DNA of 50,627 bases from Bacillota bacterium (GTDB lineage: Bacteria > Bacillota > Clostridia > Oscillospirales > Oscillospiraceae): positions 1-50,627 of the forward strand of contig JAETQY010000016.1 in NCBI GenBank assembly GCA_021770445.1, written 5' to 3'. The translations under genes were made by a program, and so were the position numbers. Shown here piece after piece: positions 13,822-21,219 of this stretch (the first letter of the stretch is position 1; each line of letters opens with the position of its first letter). Under the pieces are notes generated by a model. The model ran no database searches. It was not told the DNA's origin and worked only from the letters and a program-made list of their open reading frames with translations.

Positions 13822-15849
13822 TTAGCCCAGCAGCTGGAGAACGCCCTGAGGAATCTGGTTGGCCTGAGCCAGCATGGCCTGAGCGGACTGCACCAGGATG
13901 TTGTTCTTGGTGTAGGCCATCATCTCCTCGGCGATATCGGTATCGCGGATGGTGGCCTCGGCGTCCTGGATGTTCTCCTTCATGGTGGACAGGTTGTTGG
14001 CGGTGTGCTCCAGACGGTTCTGGGTGGCGCCCAGACGGCCGCGGGTGGAGGAAACCTGGTTGATGGCGTTCTTGATAGCCTGAACGGCGTCCTGCGCACT
14101 CTCCTGGGTGCTCAAGCTCTGGTCGTCCAGGCCCAGGGCCTTGACGTGCATGTCGGAGATGGCCACAGAGAGCTGGTTGTAGTCCTCGCTGTCCTCGCCG
14201 ATCTGGAGGGTCAGGCCATTGCCTACCACGGAGGGAGCCGCGCTCTTAGCGTCCTTGGCGTAGACGGTCAGCTTGTCGCCGTCCACCTCAGCGGTGAAGC
14301 CGTCCTTTCCCAGAGCCTCCTTGAGGCTGGCCAGGTCGGTGAAGTCCGTGTCGTAGCTGTACCGCTTCTCCTTGCTGCCGTCCAGAACGGTGAGGGTATC
14401 GCCCTTGGCCAGCTTGTCGGCGGTCAGGGTAATCTCAGTGCCGGCGTTCTTGGCCCCGCTAGCCTGGCCCTGAGCGGAGATTACGCCCACCAGCTTGGCA
14501 TAGGTGTCCAGCTCCTTGGTGGCGGTGCTGGCCTGGGTCTGGTCGATGTGGATGGTGGTGCCGTCGCCGTTGACGCCGATCTTCCAGGTGCGGTTGTCCT
14601 GACCGGTCACGGTCTGCTTGGACAGCAGGTCGGCGGCCTTGTGGACCCACTCGTCCTCACCAAAGGCGCTGACGTCGATCGCAGTGGTGCCGGCGGTGGC
14701 GGTGGTGTTGGCATTGGTTTTGAAGAAGAAGGTCTTGCCGTCGATGGTCAGGGTGTTGCCGTCCTTCACCAGATCGGACAGGTTGATGTCGATACCGGCC
14801 TTGGTGGCGGCCTTCGCAGCCACTGCCTGATCCACCTGGGTAACCTTATGGGTCACGTCGCCAGTCACAGCGCCGGCAGCGCTGGTGAGCTTGCCAACCG
14901 TAACATCGGCGCCCAGCGCCGCATTAATGGCGTCCGCAACGCCCTCATCGCCCTTGAAGGCAGCGCCGGCCTGCCATGTGCCGCCGGTCTTGTCAAAGGA
15001 GCCGGCAAAGGTCAGTGTGACAGTTCCGTTGACGCCAGCGGCGGTAAAGGCGGCACCGCCAAAGTCCGTGGCGTTGGGGGTTGCGGCGCCACCGTTGGTA
15101 GCGTTGATCTCCTTGTTCATCTCGGCCGCCAGAAGGGTGGCGATCTTCGCGGTCGTGCTGAAGCCGTCATCAGCGGTGGCGGTCAGAGTGTATTTCTTGC
15201 TGCCAACATTGATATCCAGTGTGTCATTCTGCTTACTGCCAGTCACAGCCAAGTCGCCCAGGTCGATAACGGCGGCGGGAGCAGCGGCGGTGGCGGCCTT
15301 CCCCTCCATGTGGACCTTGGGAGAGCCGTCGGCTTCCTTGGCCACCAGAGTGGAAATGTCGATCTTACCGTCAGTGGCCTCCTTGGCCGCGACAGAAGAG
15401 ATCTTGAAAGCATCGGTGTTCAGGCCCAGCTTGCCGTCCAGCAGCTTGATGCCGTTGAAGTTGGAGCTGTCAGCGATACGGTTGATCTCGGTCTTCAGGG
15501 CGTTGAACTCGTTCTCGATGGCCTCGCGGTCCACCTGGTCCTGATAGGTGCCGTTGGCGGACTGGGTAGCCAGGTCCACCATGCGGTTAAGCATGTCGTG
15601 AATCTCCTGGGTGGCGCCCTCAGCGGTCTTGACGAGGGAGATACCGTCCTTCACGTTCTTCTGAGCGGTGCCCAGAGCGGTGATCTGCGCGCGCATCTTC
15701 TCGCTGATGGCCAGGCCGGCGGCGTCGTCGCCGGCGCGGTTGATCCGGTAGCCGGAGGACAGCTTCTCCAGGTTCTTCGCCAGGGCGGAGGTGTTGTTGG
15801 TGTAGTTGCGGTAGGCATTCATAGCCATAATATTGTGCTGAATACGCAT
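13822..15849 (-). CDS. hag: Flagellin
   Basis: The 675-residue filament subunit is exported by the flagellar type III system. The N-terminal D0/D1 region has MRIQHNIMAMNAYRNY, LEKLSSGYRINRAGDDAAGL and LNRMVDLATQSANG. The C-terminal D1/D0 region has STRGRLGATQNRLEHT and ends LAQANQIPQGVLQLLG. Residues roughly 150-570 are a long alanine/threonine-rich variable region exposed on the filament, making this about 2.4 times the size of Bacillus subtilis Hag. The Arg and Leu of the TLR5-recognised segment are kept in NRMVDLA. The start is the ATG after AAAGGAG. No other flagellar gene is nearby; it is transcribed alone from a sigma-28 promoter. Confidence 0.96.
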   Translation of the reverse strand: MRIQHNIMAMNAYRNYTNNTSALAKNLEKLSSGYRINRAGDDAAGLAISEKMRAQITALGTAQKNVKDGISLVKTAEGATQEIHDMLNRMVDLATQSANGTYQDQVDREAIENEFNALKTEINRIADSSNFNGIKLLDGKLGLNTDAFKISSVAAKEATDGKIDISTLVAKEADGSPKVHMEGKAATAAAPAAVIDLGDLAVTGSKQNDTLDINVGSKKYTLTATADDGFSTTAKIATLLAAEMNKEINATNGGAATPNATDFGGAAFTAAGVNGTVTLTFAGSFDKTGGTWQAGAAFKGDEGVADAINAALGADVTVGKLTSAAGAVTGDVTHKVTQVDQAVAAKAATKAGIDINLSDLVKDGNTLTIDGKTFFFKTNANTTATAGTTAIDVSAFGEDEWVHKAADLLSKQTVTGQDNRTWKIGVNGDGTTIHIDQTQASTATKELDTYAKLVGVISAQGQASGAKNAGTEITLTADKLAKGDTLTVLDGSKEKRYSYDTDFTDLASLKEALGKDGFTAEVDGDKLTVYAKDAKSAAPSVVGNGLTLQIGEDSEDYNQLSVAISDMHVKALGLDDQSLSTQESAQDAVQAIKNAINQVSSTRGRLGATQNRLEHTANNLSTMKENIQDAEATIRDTDIAEEMMAYTKNNILVQSAQAMLAQANQIPQGVLQLLG

Positions 15850-15854
15850 AGTTG

Positions 15855-15897
15855 AGACTCCTTTCAGTCTATTAGTGTGCCTCATTGAATCCATTCA
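15855..15897 (-). promoter_or_regulatory. Two GGA hairpins in flagellin leader, candidate CsrA sites
   Basis: On the minus strand TGAA-TGGA-TTCA (15886-15897) presents GGA in a tetraloop, and AGACT-gaaagg-AGTCT (15855-15870) places the Shine-Dalgarno (AAAGGAG) in a hairpin loop just before the ATG. Bacillus subtilis hag has the same two-site layout, where CsrA blocks translation until FliW removes it. CsrA and FliW genes are not in this window. Confidence 0.55.
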
Positions 15898-16046
15898 GCG
15901 AAGCACAGGTCTGTTTTGCGTCACCCGCTCCGGAAGGCCGTGGCCACAGCTTCCCAAAGCGCTTGACGCCGTACTTTATTCCAAACCGGCTCGTCAGCCG
16001 CCTTGAAATCACGTCCAGCGGGGGATCATCCCCCTGACACCTATTG

Positions 16047-16072
16047 TATCGGCTGCTTTTTCCAAAAGTTTA
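16047..16072 (-). promoter_or_regulatory. Sigma-28 (SigD/FliA) promoter of flagellin
   Basis: On the minus strand TAAA (16069-16072), 15 bp, GCCGATA (16047-16053), matching the TAAA-N15-GCCGATAA consensus. It predicts a start near 16038 and a leader of about 190 nt. Besides the GGA hairpins, that leader shows a small GGGG/CCCC hairpin at 16020-16034. Confidence 0.88.
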
Positions 16073-16101
16073 GACCCGTCGCGAAAATTTTTCAGAGAAA
16101 T

Positions 16102-16127
16102 TAAAAACCGCCCGCGGTGGCGGGCGG
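16102..16127 (-). terminator. Terminator of the fructokinase-HPr-EI operon
   Basis: CCGCCCGC-ggtg-GCGGGCGG (16108-16127) followed on the minus strand by TTTTTAA. It lies 140 bp beyond the ptsI stop, with the palindromic repeat 16142-16260 in between. Confidence 0.85.
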
Positions 16128-16141
16128 GGGAGATGGATTTT

Positions 16142-16260
16142 AAGGCTCCCTCTCTGAGGGAGCTGTCGCCGCCGTAGGCGGTGACTGAGGGAGTAAAACG
16201 TGGATAAACTCCCTCCGTCACGGCTTCGCCGTGCCACCTCCCTCTGAGAGGGAGGCTTTT
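16142..16260. repeat. Palindromic MITE-like repeat, about 119 bp
   Basis: The ends are imperfect inverted copies: AAGGCTCCCTCTCTGAGGGA at the left, and the reverse complement of the right end reads AAAAGCCTCCCTCTCAGAGG. Inside are nested hairpins: CTCCCTC/GAGGGAG, CGCCGCC/GGCGGTG, CACGGC/GCCGTG. No open frame or transposase is present. I recall very similar CTCCCTC palindromes as dispersed repeats in Oscillospiraceae genomes; that is memory, not a search. It sits between ptsI and its terminator. Confidence 0.75.
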
Positions 16261-16267
16261 GTGTCGT

Positions 16268-17899
16268 TTATTCCTCTTCCTGGCTCAGGTCCAGGCCACG
16301 GATGAGCTTGCGCAGGGGGAGGATGGCGGAGGGGGAGACGGACAGCTCGTCCAGGCCCATCTTGAGGAAAGTCTTGGTGAGCTTCTGGTCCGCGCCCAGC
16401 TCGCCGCAGATGCCCACCCAGCAGCCGTGGCGGTGTCCGGCCTGGACGGTGTGCTTAATCATCCGCAGGATAGCGGGGTGGTGGGGGTCGTAGAAGTTGT
16501 CCAGCTTGGGGTTCTGCCGGTCGATGGCCAGGGTGTACTGGCTCAGGTCGTTGGTGCCCAGGGAGAAGAAGTCCACTTCCTCGGCCAGCTCGTCGGCCAT
16601 CATCACGGCGGCGGGGGTCTCCACCATGATGCCGACCTCCACCTCGCCCATGGCCACGCCCCGCTCGCGGAGCTCGGCCTTGCACTCCTCCAGAATCTCC
16701 TTAGCGTCCCGCACCTCCCGCACGGAGATGACCATGGGGAACATGATGGACACCGTGCCGTAGGCACTGGCCCGGAGGATGGCCCGCAGCTGGGTCTTGA
16801 AGATGTCCTTCCGGGTCAGGCAGATGCGGATGGCCCGGTAGCCCAGGGCGGGGTTCTCCTCCTTGTCCAGGTTGAAGTAGCCCGCCTGCTTGTCGGCGCC
16901 GATGTCCAGCGTGCGGATGATGACCTTTTTCCCGGCCATGGTCTCCACCACCCGCTTGTAGATGGCGAACTGGGCGTCCTCAGTGGGGAAGTCCTCCGAT
17001 TCAAGGTAGATGAACTCGCTGCGGAACAGGCCAATGCCCTGGGCGTCGTTCTGGAGCACCAGCCCCACGTCGCCGGCGTTGCCGATGTTGGCGTACACCT
17101 TGATCTCCTTGCCGTCCAGGGTGACGTTGGGCTTCTTTTTCAGGCTCTGGAGGAGAGCGGCCTGTTTCAGGTCCTCCTTGCGTTTGGCCTCCATGGTCTC
17201 CAGCAGCTCGGCGGCGGGGTCGATATAGACACAGTGGTTGTAGCCGTCCAGAATGGCGGTCTGGCCGTCCCAGCTGTCGTCAAAGTCCACGCCGATGAGG
17301 GCGGGGATGTTCATGGTCCGGGCCAGGATGGCGGTGTGGCTGTTGGAGGAGCCGTACCGGGTGATGAAGCCCAGCAGCTTGCTCTTATCCAGCTGCACCG
17401 TCTCGCTGGGGGTGAGGTCGTCAGCCACCAGGATGGCGGGCTGGTCGTCCTGCATGGCGGCGTCCCCCGCGCCGGTGAGGATGTTTACCACCCGGCGAGA
17501 GATGTCCTTCACGTCGGTGGCCCGGGCCCGCATATACTCGTCGTCCATAGCGGCGAAGGCGGCGGAGAAATTCTCGCCGGTGGTCTCGGTGGCGTACTCG
17601 GCGGTGGCCCCCTGGGTGTCGATGATGCCCTGGATGGCCTCCAGATAGTCGTCGTCGTCCAGCATCATCTGATGGATCTCAAAGATGGCGGCGTTGTCCT
17701 CGCCCACCTCGTCCAGAGCCTTGTCGTAGAGGCCGCCCAGCTGCTCCTGGGCCTTCTCCTTGGCGGCCTCGAAGCGCTTCCACTCCTCCTCGGGGGTGAG
17801 GCTGGAGGTCTGGCTGGTCTGGACCTCCGCCTTCTTATAGATGCGCAGAGGACCAATGGCAATGCCGTTCAAAATGGATTTTCCGGTTGCAACCTGCAT
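16268..17899 (-). CDS. ptsI: Phosphoenolpyruvate-protein phosphotransferase (PTS Enzyme I)
   Basis: The 543-residue protein moves phosphate from PEP to HPr. The N-terminal half carries the HPr-binding helices and the phosphohistidine in GSSNSHTAILA (His188). The C-terminal PEP-binding barrel includes FRSEFIYLE, GTNDLSQYTLA and the active-site cysteine in GICGELGAD. It is slightly shorter than the usual 570 residues but has all key sites. RBS AAGGAGG. It is third in a minus-strand operon after a fructokinase and HPr; the 47-bp gap to ptsH has no terminator. Confidence 0.95.
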   Translation of the reverse strand: MQVATGKSILNGIAIGPLRIYKKAEVQTSQTSSLTPEEEWKRFEAAKEKAQEQLGGLYDKALDEVGEDNAAIFEIHQMMLDDDDYLEAIQGIIDTQGATAEYATETTGENFSAAFAAMDDEYMRARATDVKDISRRVVNILTGAGDAAMQDDQPAILVADDLTPSETVQLDKSKLLGFITRYGSSNSHTAILARTMNIPALIGVDFDDSWDGQTAILDGYNHCVYIDPAAELLETMEAKRKEDLKQAALLQSLKKKPNVTLDGKEIKVYANIGNAGDVGLVLQNDAQGIGLFRSEFIYLESEDFPTEDAQFAIYKRVVETMAGKKVIIRTLDIGADKQAGYFNLDKEENPALGYRAIRICLTRKDIFKTQLRAILRASAYGTVSIMFPMVISVREVRDAKEILEECKAELRERGVAMGEVEVGIMVETPAAVMMADELAEEVDFFSLGTNDLSQYTLAIDRQNPKLDNFYDPHHPAILRMIKHTVQAGHRHGCWVGICGELGADQKLTKTFLKMGLDELSVSPSAILPLRKLIRGLDLSQEEE

Positions 17900-17946
17900 A
17901 GAACTGCCTCCTTATTGCGTTTCTTCCCCGAAATGGGGCGCGTTCC

Positions 17947-18210
17947 TTACAGATTCTCCTTGAAGAACTGCTCCATCGCGGCGGCGTTGGCCTCTTCGTT
18001 GCCGCCCTCCACGGTGACGGTGATGGTCTCGCCGGTCTTGATGCCCATACCCATCAGAGCCATGAGCTTGGTGGCGGCGGCGGACTTGCTCCCGTCGGCC
18101 TTGGCGATGGTGACGGTGCTGTCCAGCGCCTTGGCGGCCTTGGCCAGCAGCCCGGCGGGACGGGCGTGGATGCCCACGGGGTCGGTGATGGTGTAGGTGA
18201 ACTGCTTCAT
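17947..18210 (-). CDS. ptsH: HPr phosphocarrier protein, lacking Ser46
   Basis: The 87-residue protein carries the phosphorylatable His15 in GIHARPAG. It receives phosphate from Enzyme I and passes it to sugar-specific EIIA domains. In Bacillus HPr the second helix reads KSIMGVMSLGI with regulatory Ser46. Here the aligned stretch is TKLMALMGMGI, so Ser46 is replaced by Lys and the second serine by Gly, leaving no serine in that helix. It should therefore not serve as the HPr-kinase/CcpA catabolite-repression signal. A small CCCGC/GCGGG hairpin (18250-18263) lies in the gap behind the fructokinase gene. Confidence 0.93.
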   Translation of the reverse strand: MKQFTYTITDPVGIHARPAGLLAKAAKALDSTVTIAKADGSKSAAATKLMALMGMGIKTGETITVTVEGGNEEANAAAMEQFFKENL

Positions 18211-18285
18211 GGTGATGACTTCCTTTCAAATTGATTTTATTGCCATCCACCCGCAAAAGCGGGGGAAATCCAACCGAAATAAGAT

Positions 18286-19215
18286 TCAACCTTCCAGCTC
18301 GGCCAGGGTGGGCATGGCGGGGATAGCCCCGCTGCGGGAGCAGGTGAGGGCGGCCGCCCGGTTGGCGAAGGAGAGAATGTCCCCCAGCTCGGCCCGGGTC
18401 AGGTCCTCCAGGGGTGCCCCCCGGCGGCACAGCCGGCTGAGGACGGCGCCCAGAAAGGTGTCGCCTGCACCGTTGGTGTCCGCCACCTGGACGGGGACGC
18501 CGGGCTGATGCCAGCCCTCCCCACGCCAGCGGCAGTATACGCCCTCTCCGCCCAGGGTCACCAGCACCAGCTGGATTCCCAGTTCCTCCAGGGCGCGGCT
18601 TCCCTCCTCCAGGCGGTCAGTGCCGGTGAGCAGGGGCAGCTCCTCGTCGGACAGCTTGAGTACGTCTGTCAGGTCCAGGGGACGGCGCATCCAGTCCACC
18701 GCCTCCTCCTGGCTGGGCCAGAGGGCGGAGCGGTAGTTGGGGTCGTAGCTCACCAGGACGCCGGCTTCCCGGGCGGCCCGGACGGCGGCCAGGGTGGCGG
18801 AGCGGGCGGGGTCCTCTGTCAGGCTCACCGAGCCGAAGTGGAGGAATTTGCCGCCGGCGGCCGCCTTACCGGCCTCGTCGGGGGACAGGTCCCGGTCCGC
18901 GCCCCGGACAAAGCGGAAGCTGCGCTCCCCCCGGCCGTCCACGGCGACCACCGCCATGGTGGTGGGGGCGCTGCCGGTGTACAGGCCGGAGCAGTCCACC
19001 TTGTCGCCCTCCAGTACCCGGCGCAGGTAGGCGCCAAAGCCGTCATCTCCCACCTTGCCCACAAAGGCGGTGGAGGCCCCCAGGCGGGAGGCCGCTACCG
19101 CCACGTTGGCGGGGGCACCTCCAGGGTTGGCGGCAAAGAGCGGTACGCCGCTTTCATTGATACCGGTTTGCGTTAGGTCAATCAGGATCTCTCCAATGGC
19201 GGTAATGTCTTTCAT
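18286..19215 (-). CDS. PfkB-family carbohydrate kinase, probable fructokinase
   Basis: The 309-residue ribokinase-fold protein has the N-terminal signature GGAPANVAVAASRLG (about 32-46) and the C-terminal DTNGAGDTFLGAV (about 246-258) with the anion hole and catalytic aspartate. GEILIDLT at the start is typical of ScrK-type fructokinases. It is the first gene of the operon with HPr and Enzyme I, so it may phosphorylate a hexose released from a PTS-imported disaccharide. No permease is present to confirm the sugar. Confidence 0.85.
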   Translation of the reverse strand: MKDITAIGEILIDLTQTGINESGVPLFAANPGGAPANVAVAASRLGASTAFVGKVGDDGFGAYLRRVLEGDKVDCSGLYTGSAPTTMAVVAVDGRGERSFRFVRGADRDLSPDEAGKAAAGGKFLHFGSVSLTEDPARSATLAAVRAAREAGVLVSYDPNYRSALWPSQEEAVDWMRRPLDLTDVLKLSDEELPLLTGTDRLEEGSRALEELGIQLVLVTLGGEGVYCRWRGEGWHQPGVPVQVADTNGAGDTFLGAVLSRLCRRGAPLEDLTRAELGDILSFANRAAALTCSRSGAIPAMPTLAELEG

Positions 19216-19276
19216 AGCGGCCTCCCTGTTTGAATGATGCCGGGGCTATGATGGGCGTTCCATTTAATTGTCTCCT

Positions 19277-19305
19277 ATTTTACCAAATCACTGAGGATTT
19301 GTCCA
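19277..19305 (-). promoter_or_regulatory. Promoter of the fructokinase-HPr-EI operon
   Basis: On the minus strand TGGACA (19300-19305), 17 bp, TAAAAT (19277-19282), about 60 bp before the kinase start. Confidence 0.65.
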
Positions 19306-19349
19306 GCGATTATGGGCTACTTGTTCAAGTCAATATCAGTCGTCAGAAA

Positions 19350-19383
19350 CAATCACGCCTCCCCGGCCGGGGAGGCGTGATTG
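19350..19383 (-). terminator. Terminator after the DUF2089 / membrane-protein pair
   Basis: CAATCACGCCTCCCCGG (19350-19366) and its complement (19367-19383) form a long, nearly loopless palindrome; on the minus strand it is followed by TTTCTGACG. The perfect symmetry could make it active on both strands. Confidence 0.8.
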
Positions 19384-19386
19384 ATT

Positions 19387-19815
19387 TTAGCCCAGATCCT
19401 CGATTCGCATTTTTTTCAGGTCGGCCACCGTGTCCCGGCGGCCCTTGTAGTGCAGCCAGATGCCCCCGAACACCACCGTGGGGATGTTACCCACCAGAAA
19501 CAGCACACCGGCACCCGCGAGAGCGGCGGGGTTTGTGTACACATTGCTCTCAAAGTCCTCCTGCTGGATGATCTCGCCAGTGACCTCGTCACGCACGGTG
19601 AGGGTCCCGCCGGCCCTGGTCAGCATAAGGCTCGCCCCAACAGTCAGTGCCAGCAGCAGGGACAGCGCCAGGGAAATGGCCGGCAGGATCAGCCCCAGCT
19701 TCAAGCTCTTCCGGCACAGCCAGACCTGTAGGGCCACCAACAGGGCGATGGGAAGCAGCATAAAGAACAAAAACAGAACCAGTCCGATGATTCCTCCAAT
19801 AGAAGCCATTGCCAT
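19387..19815 (-). CDS. Three-helix membrane protein, unknown function
   Basis: The 142-residue protein has hydrophobic segments at about 6-34, 39-64 and 94-122. A short polar loop between the second and third (RAGGTLTVRDEVTGEIIQQ) probably faces outside. The C-terminus is charged (GRRDTVADLKKMRIEDLG). I do not recognise a family. Its ATG follows the TAA of the DUF2089 regulator with no gap, so translation is probably coupled and the two products likely work together, perhaps as a membrane sensor or target with its regulator. Confidence 0.75.
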   Translation of the reverse strand: MAMASIGGIIGLVLFLFFMLLPIALLVALQVWLCRKSLKLGLILPAISLALSLLLALTVGASLMLTRAGGTLTVRDEVTGEIIQQEDFESNVYTNPAALAGAGVLFLVGNIPTVVFGGIWLHYKGRRDTVADLKKMRIEDLG

Positions 19816-20121
19816 TTATAAGTCCTCCTTGTTTTTCGATTTTTTGTACTCCGCGATCAGGACCTTGGCGGTGTCCAGGTCCAGCTTCTCGTTTACCGCC
19901 AGACGCTTGATGGTGGCGATGTAGGGGTCGGCGGCCGCGTCCTCGGTCAGCTTGATCTTCTGGATTAGCCGGTCCAGCCGCAGGCGGACCGTGGGGTAGG
20001 TGACGCCGTACTGTCCGGCCATCTCCTTCAGCGATCCGGAGGCCAGAATGAACCTCTTGATGAAGGCCACGTCCTCCTCCTCCAGCCCGGCCATCCACTC
20101 GGGCAGCAGCTCAATCGCCAT
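19816..20121 (-). CDS. DUF2089-type small helix-turn-helix protein
   Basis: The 101-residue protein shows EEDVAFIKRFILASGSLKEM, then AGQYGVTYPTVRLRLDRLI (about 37-55), a clear helix-turn-helix of the DUF2089 kind. The C-terminal half is helical and charged (KLDLDTAKVLIAEYKKSK). RBS GAAAGGAGGG. Proteins of this family are usually paired with small membrane proteins in Firmicutes, as here. A palindrome lies exactly within its own promoter, so it may repress itself. DNA binding is inferred from the motif. Confidence 0.8.
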   Translation of the reverse strand: MAIELLPEWMAGLEEEDVAFIKRFILASGSLKEMAGQYGVTYPTVRLRLDRLIQKIKLTEDAAADPYIATIKRLAVNEKLDLDTAKVLIAEYKKSKNKEDL

Positions 20122-20147
20122 AGGCGGCCCTCCTTTCTGTGTGTCTC

Positions 20148-20176
20148 AGTATACACTTTAATTTTATTAAAGTCAA
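20148..20176 (-). promoter_or_regulatory. Promoter with embedded 19-bp palindrome, DUF2089 gene
   Basis: On the minus strand TTGACT (20171-20176), 17 bp, TATACT (20148-20153). ACTTTAATAAAATTAAAGT (20155-20173) is a palindrome with perfect 8-bp arms that fills the spacer and overlaps the -35, a classic repressor position. A related half-site AACTTTAT lies just upstream (near 20196-20203). Confidence 0.75.
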
Positions 20177-20208
20177 GATTTAATTTTATTTTTTATAAAG
20201 TTAAAAAT

Positions 20209-20230
20209 TCCCGCCTCCGGGGAGGCGGGA
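20209..20230 (-). terminator. Terminator of EamA transporter gene
   Basis: TCCCGCCTC/GAGGCGGGA stem (20209-20230) followed on the minus strand by ATTTTTAAC. It separates the EamA pair from the DUF2089 promoter. Confidence 0.85.
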
Positions 20231-20243
20231 CAAAGGAAGAAAC

Positions 20244-21140
20244 TCAGATATTCTCCTGCGGCTTTCTGCGCAGGAAGGAGAACTTGGTCTCCGAGCACAG
20301 CACGCCCACAAAGATGAGGGTAAAGCCCACCAGCAGGCGGGGGGTGAGGGGGTCGCCGTAAAAGATGACCGCCAAAATTACCCCGAACACCGCCTCCAGG
20401 GAGAGGATCACGGCGGCGGGGGCGGGCTCCGACCACACCAGGCCCACGTTCATCAGCACCAGGCAGACGGCGGTGGCCATGACGCACAGGTAGAGCATGG
20501 GCCAGATCACCTCCGGCCGGGCCAGGGCGGAGAAGTCGAAGACTTCGGTGGTCAGGGCCAGCACCCAGGCGCACAGGGCCACCGCGGCCAGCTGGACCAC
20601 CGTGAACAGCATTACGTCCTTCCCCCGCCCCAGCCGGGCCACGGCGATGATGTTGGCGGCGCAGAGCGCCGCTCCCAGCAGGGTGAAGCCGTCGCCCACG
20701 GAGATGGTCAGCTCGTCGGTGAGGGAGACGAAGCCCACTCCCGCCAGGCACAGCAGGGCGGCGGCGATGTTGTACCGGTCGGGCCGCTCCCGGAAGAGCA
20801 GCCAGGTCATAAAGGGGACGATGACGCAGTACACAGCTGACAAAAAGGCGCTGTTGGAGGCGGTGGTGGTCTCCAGACCCACCGTCTGGGTCCAGTAGAC
20901 CCCGAAGAGCAGCAGCCCCGCCAGACCGCCCCGCCACAGGTAGTCCGGGGAAAAATCCTTCCAGTGCTTCCAGCTGATGAGAGCCACCAGGGGGGCGCCC
21001 GCCGTGAAGCGGATGGCGATCAGGTAGCCGGTGGGGATGCTGTCCAGGGCTCCCTTCATCAGCATGAAGGAGGCGCCCCAGAAAAAGGCGGCGGCAAAGA
21101 GCATGGGCTTGGCCAGCAGCTTCATGGTCTTGTCGGACAC
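20244..21140 (-). CDS. EamA/DMT-family transporter (copy 1)
   Basis: The 298-residue inner-membrane protein has about ten helices arranged as two EamA repeats (first about 12-135, second about 150-285). It starts at GTG, 8 nt after GGAG. Landmarks are ASFMLMKGALDSIP near the N-terminus and SLEAVFGVILAVIFYGDPLT in the second repeat. It is a close paralogue of the next gene, with the same order of motifs (AKPMLFAAA, FTAGA, RPDRYNI, VMAT), so a tandem duplication is likely. Substrate is unknown; family members export amino acids, metabolites or nucleosides. Confidence 0.9.
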   Translation of the reverse strand: MSDKTMKLLAKPMLFAAAFFWGASFMLMKGALDSIPTGYLIAIRFTAGAPLVALISWKHWKDFSPDYLWRGGLAGLLLFGVYWTQTVGLETTTASNSAFLSAVYCVIVPFMTWLLFRERPDRYNIAAALLCLAGVGFVSLTDELTISVGDGFTLLGAALCAANIIAVARLGRGKDVMLFTVVQLAAVALCAWVLALTTEVFDFSALARPEVIWPMLYLCVMATAVCLVLMNVGLVWSEPAPAAVILSLEAVFGVILAVIFYGDPLTPRLLVGFTLIFVGVLCSETKFSFLRRKPQENI

Positions 21141-21153
21141 TTCATCAACTCCA

Positions 21154-21219
21154 GTAGGGGCCGCCCCTTGGGCGGCCCGCTTTTGATATGGTCGGGCCGC
21201 CTAAGGCGGCGGCCCTTAC
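21154..21219. repeat. Palindromic GTAGGGGCCGCCCC repeat between EamA paralogues
   Basis: The left arm begins GTAGGGGCCGCCCCTTGGGC and continues to 21179. The right arm (21193-21219), read in reverse, begins GTAAGGGCCGCCGCCTTAGG, with a 13-bp AT-rich centre. The left arm is nearly identical to the arm at 29289-29316 inside pcrA. The right arm supplies the TAA stop codon of EamA copy 2. The whole folds as a long hairpin and may also limit transcription into copy 1. Confidence 0.75.

Noticed and set aside
13699-15855. A 718-codon open frame on the strand opposite the flagellin gene
   Set aside because: It is the mirror of GC-rich flagellin codons, rich in Gly/Val/Leu without family signature, has no ribosome site, and overlaps a certain gene along its full length.
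16020-16034. GGGG-ATC-AT-CCCC hairpin in the flagellin leader as a terminator or riboswitch
   Set aside because: Too short, no T-run and no riboswitch core recognisable; reported only as leader structure.
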